Positions 6,315 through 6,477 of a DNA stretch of 6,477 bases are shown here, piece by piece (within the stretch, counting starts at the first letter, position 1; every line of letters starts with the position of its first letter). The translations under genes were made by a program, and so were the position numbers. The stretch is from Pseudomonadota bacterium (GTDB taxonomy: Bacteria; Pseudomonadota; Gammaproteobacteria; Steroidobacterales; Steroidobacteraceae): positions 1 through 6,477 of the forward strand of contig JAJYTX010000170.1 in NCBI GenBank assembly GCA_021792815.1, written 5' to 3'. Below the pieces are notes generated by a model. The model was not told where the DNA came from. It ran no database searches and saw only the letters and a program-made list of their open reading frames with translations.

Positions 6315-6473
6315 TCAGCCGGCTCCAGCGTCGATGCGCTCGGCTTCCGCCCGGTAGGCCTGTGGCATGGAGCCGTTCCCGCGGGGCAGCCTGCGCCACA
6401 GCCACGCCAGCAGCAGCAACCCCGGGATGCTGAGACTCGCCGTGTAGAGGAAGAAGTGCGGATACCCGATCCG
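6315..6473 (-). CDS. C-terminal fragment of a probable MFS transporter (AmpG-like), cut at window edge
   Basis: The minus strand encodes 52 residues ending at a TGA (6315-6317). They open with RIGYPHFFLYTASLSIPGLLL, which reads as the last transmembrane helix of a major facilitator protein of the AmpG/PAT kind, preceded by the usual 'GYP-FF' loop, and then a polar tail (RRLPRGNGS...RAEAERIDAGAG) as expected for a cytoplasmic C-terminus. AmpG imports muropeptides for peptidoglycan recycling, but the fragment is too short to settle the substrate. The codon directly upstream in this frame is TAG (6474-6476), where family members I recall often have an acidic residue codon. This may be a nonsense mutation, a pseudogene, or a sequence error at a contig end. 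Translation signals cannot be seen because the rest lies outside the window. Confidence 0.5.
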   Translation of the reverse strand, partial: RIGYPHFFLYTASLSIPGLLLLAWLWRRLPRGNGSMPQAYRAEAERIDAGAG

Positions 6474-6477
6474 CTAG

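Overview
The window reads as a piece of a high-GC gammaproteobacterial chromosome. The TrmB is E. coli-like, and the small acidic protein near the right end looks like a family I associate with gammaproteobacteria (DUF6763, from memory). GC-rich third codon positions fit; genus cannot be assigned. Both ends cut through genes. I see no tRNA, rRNA, insertion sequence, CRISPR array or phage gene.

Left part, + strand (2-3788): the last two thirds of a 14-helix DHA2-type drug/metabolite exporter, then after 35 bases kynureninase (kynU), whose stop codon shares one base with the start of kynurenine 3-monooxygenase (kmo). Kmo hydroxylates L-kynurenine and KynU cleaves 3-hydroxykynurenine to 3-hydroxyanthranilate plus alanine, the middle of the tryptophan-to-quinolinate (NAD) route. 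Three KynU positions known to govern substrate choice match the human, 3-hydroxykynurenine-preferring enzyme, which agrees with its pairing with kmo. The other steps (tryptophan dioxygenase, formamidase, 3-hydroxyanthranilate dioxygenase) are not in view.

Middle (3789-4910): a 169-base gap, then an unrecognised 64-residue ORF, possibly read from a leaderless transcript, whose end overlaps the start of trmB (tRNA m7G46 methyltransferase). trmB is convergent with a minus-strand MarC-family membrane protein gene (4911-5546).

Right part (5547-6477): a 279-base divergent intergenic region with two perfect inverted repeats separates the MarC gene from a plus-strand gene for a very acidic small protein (5826-6140). 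After a 174-base convergent gap comes a minus-strand C-terminal fragment of a probable major facilitator transporter. Its frame is closed by a TAG codon one base from the window edge.

Most of the window is ordinary metabolism and housekeeping. I do not see a clear new system. The points most worth a second look are the small ORF fused to the trmB start, the paired inverted repeats in the divergent region, and the edge TAG.
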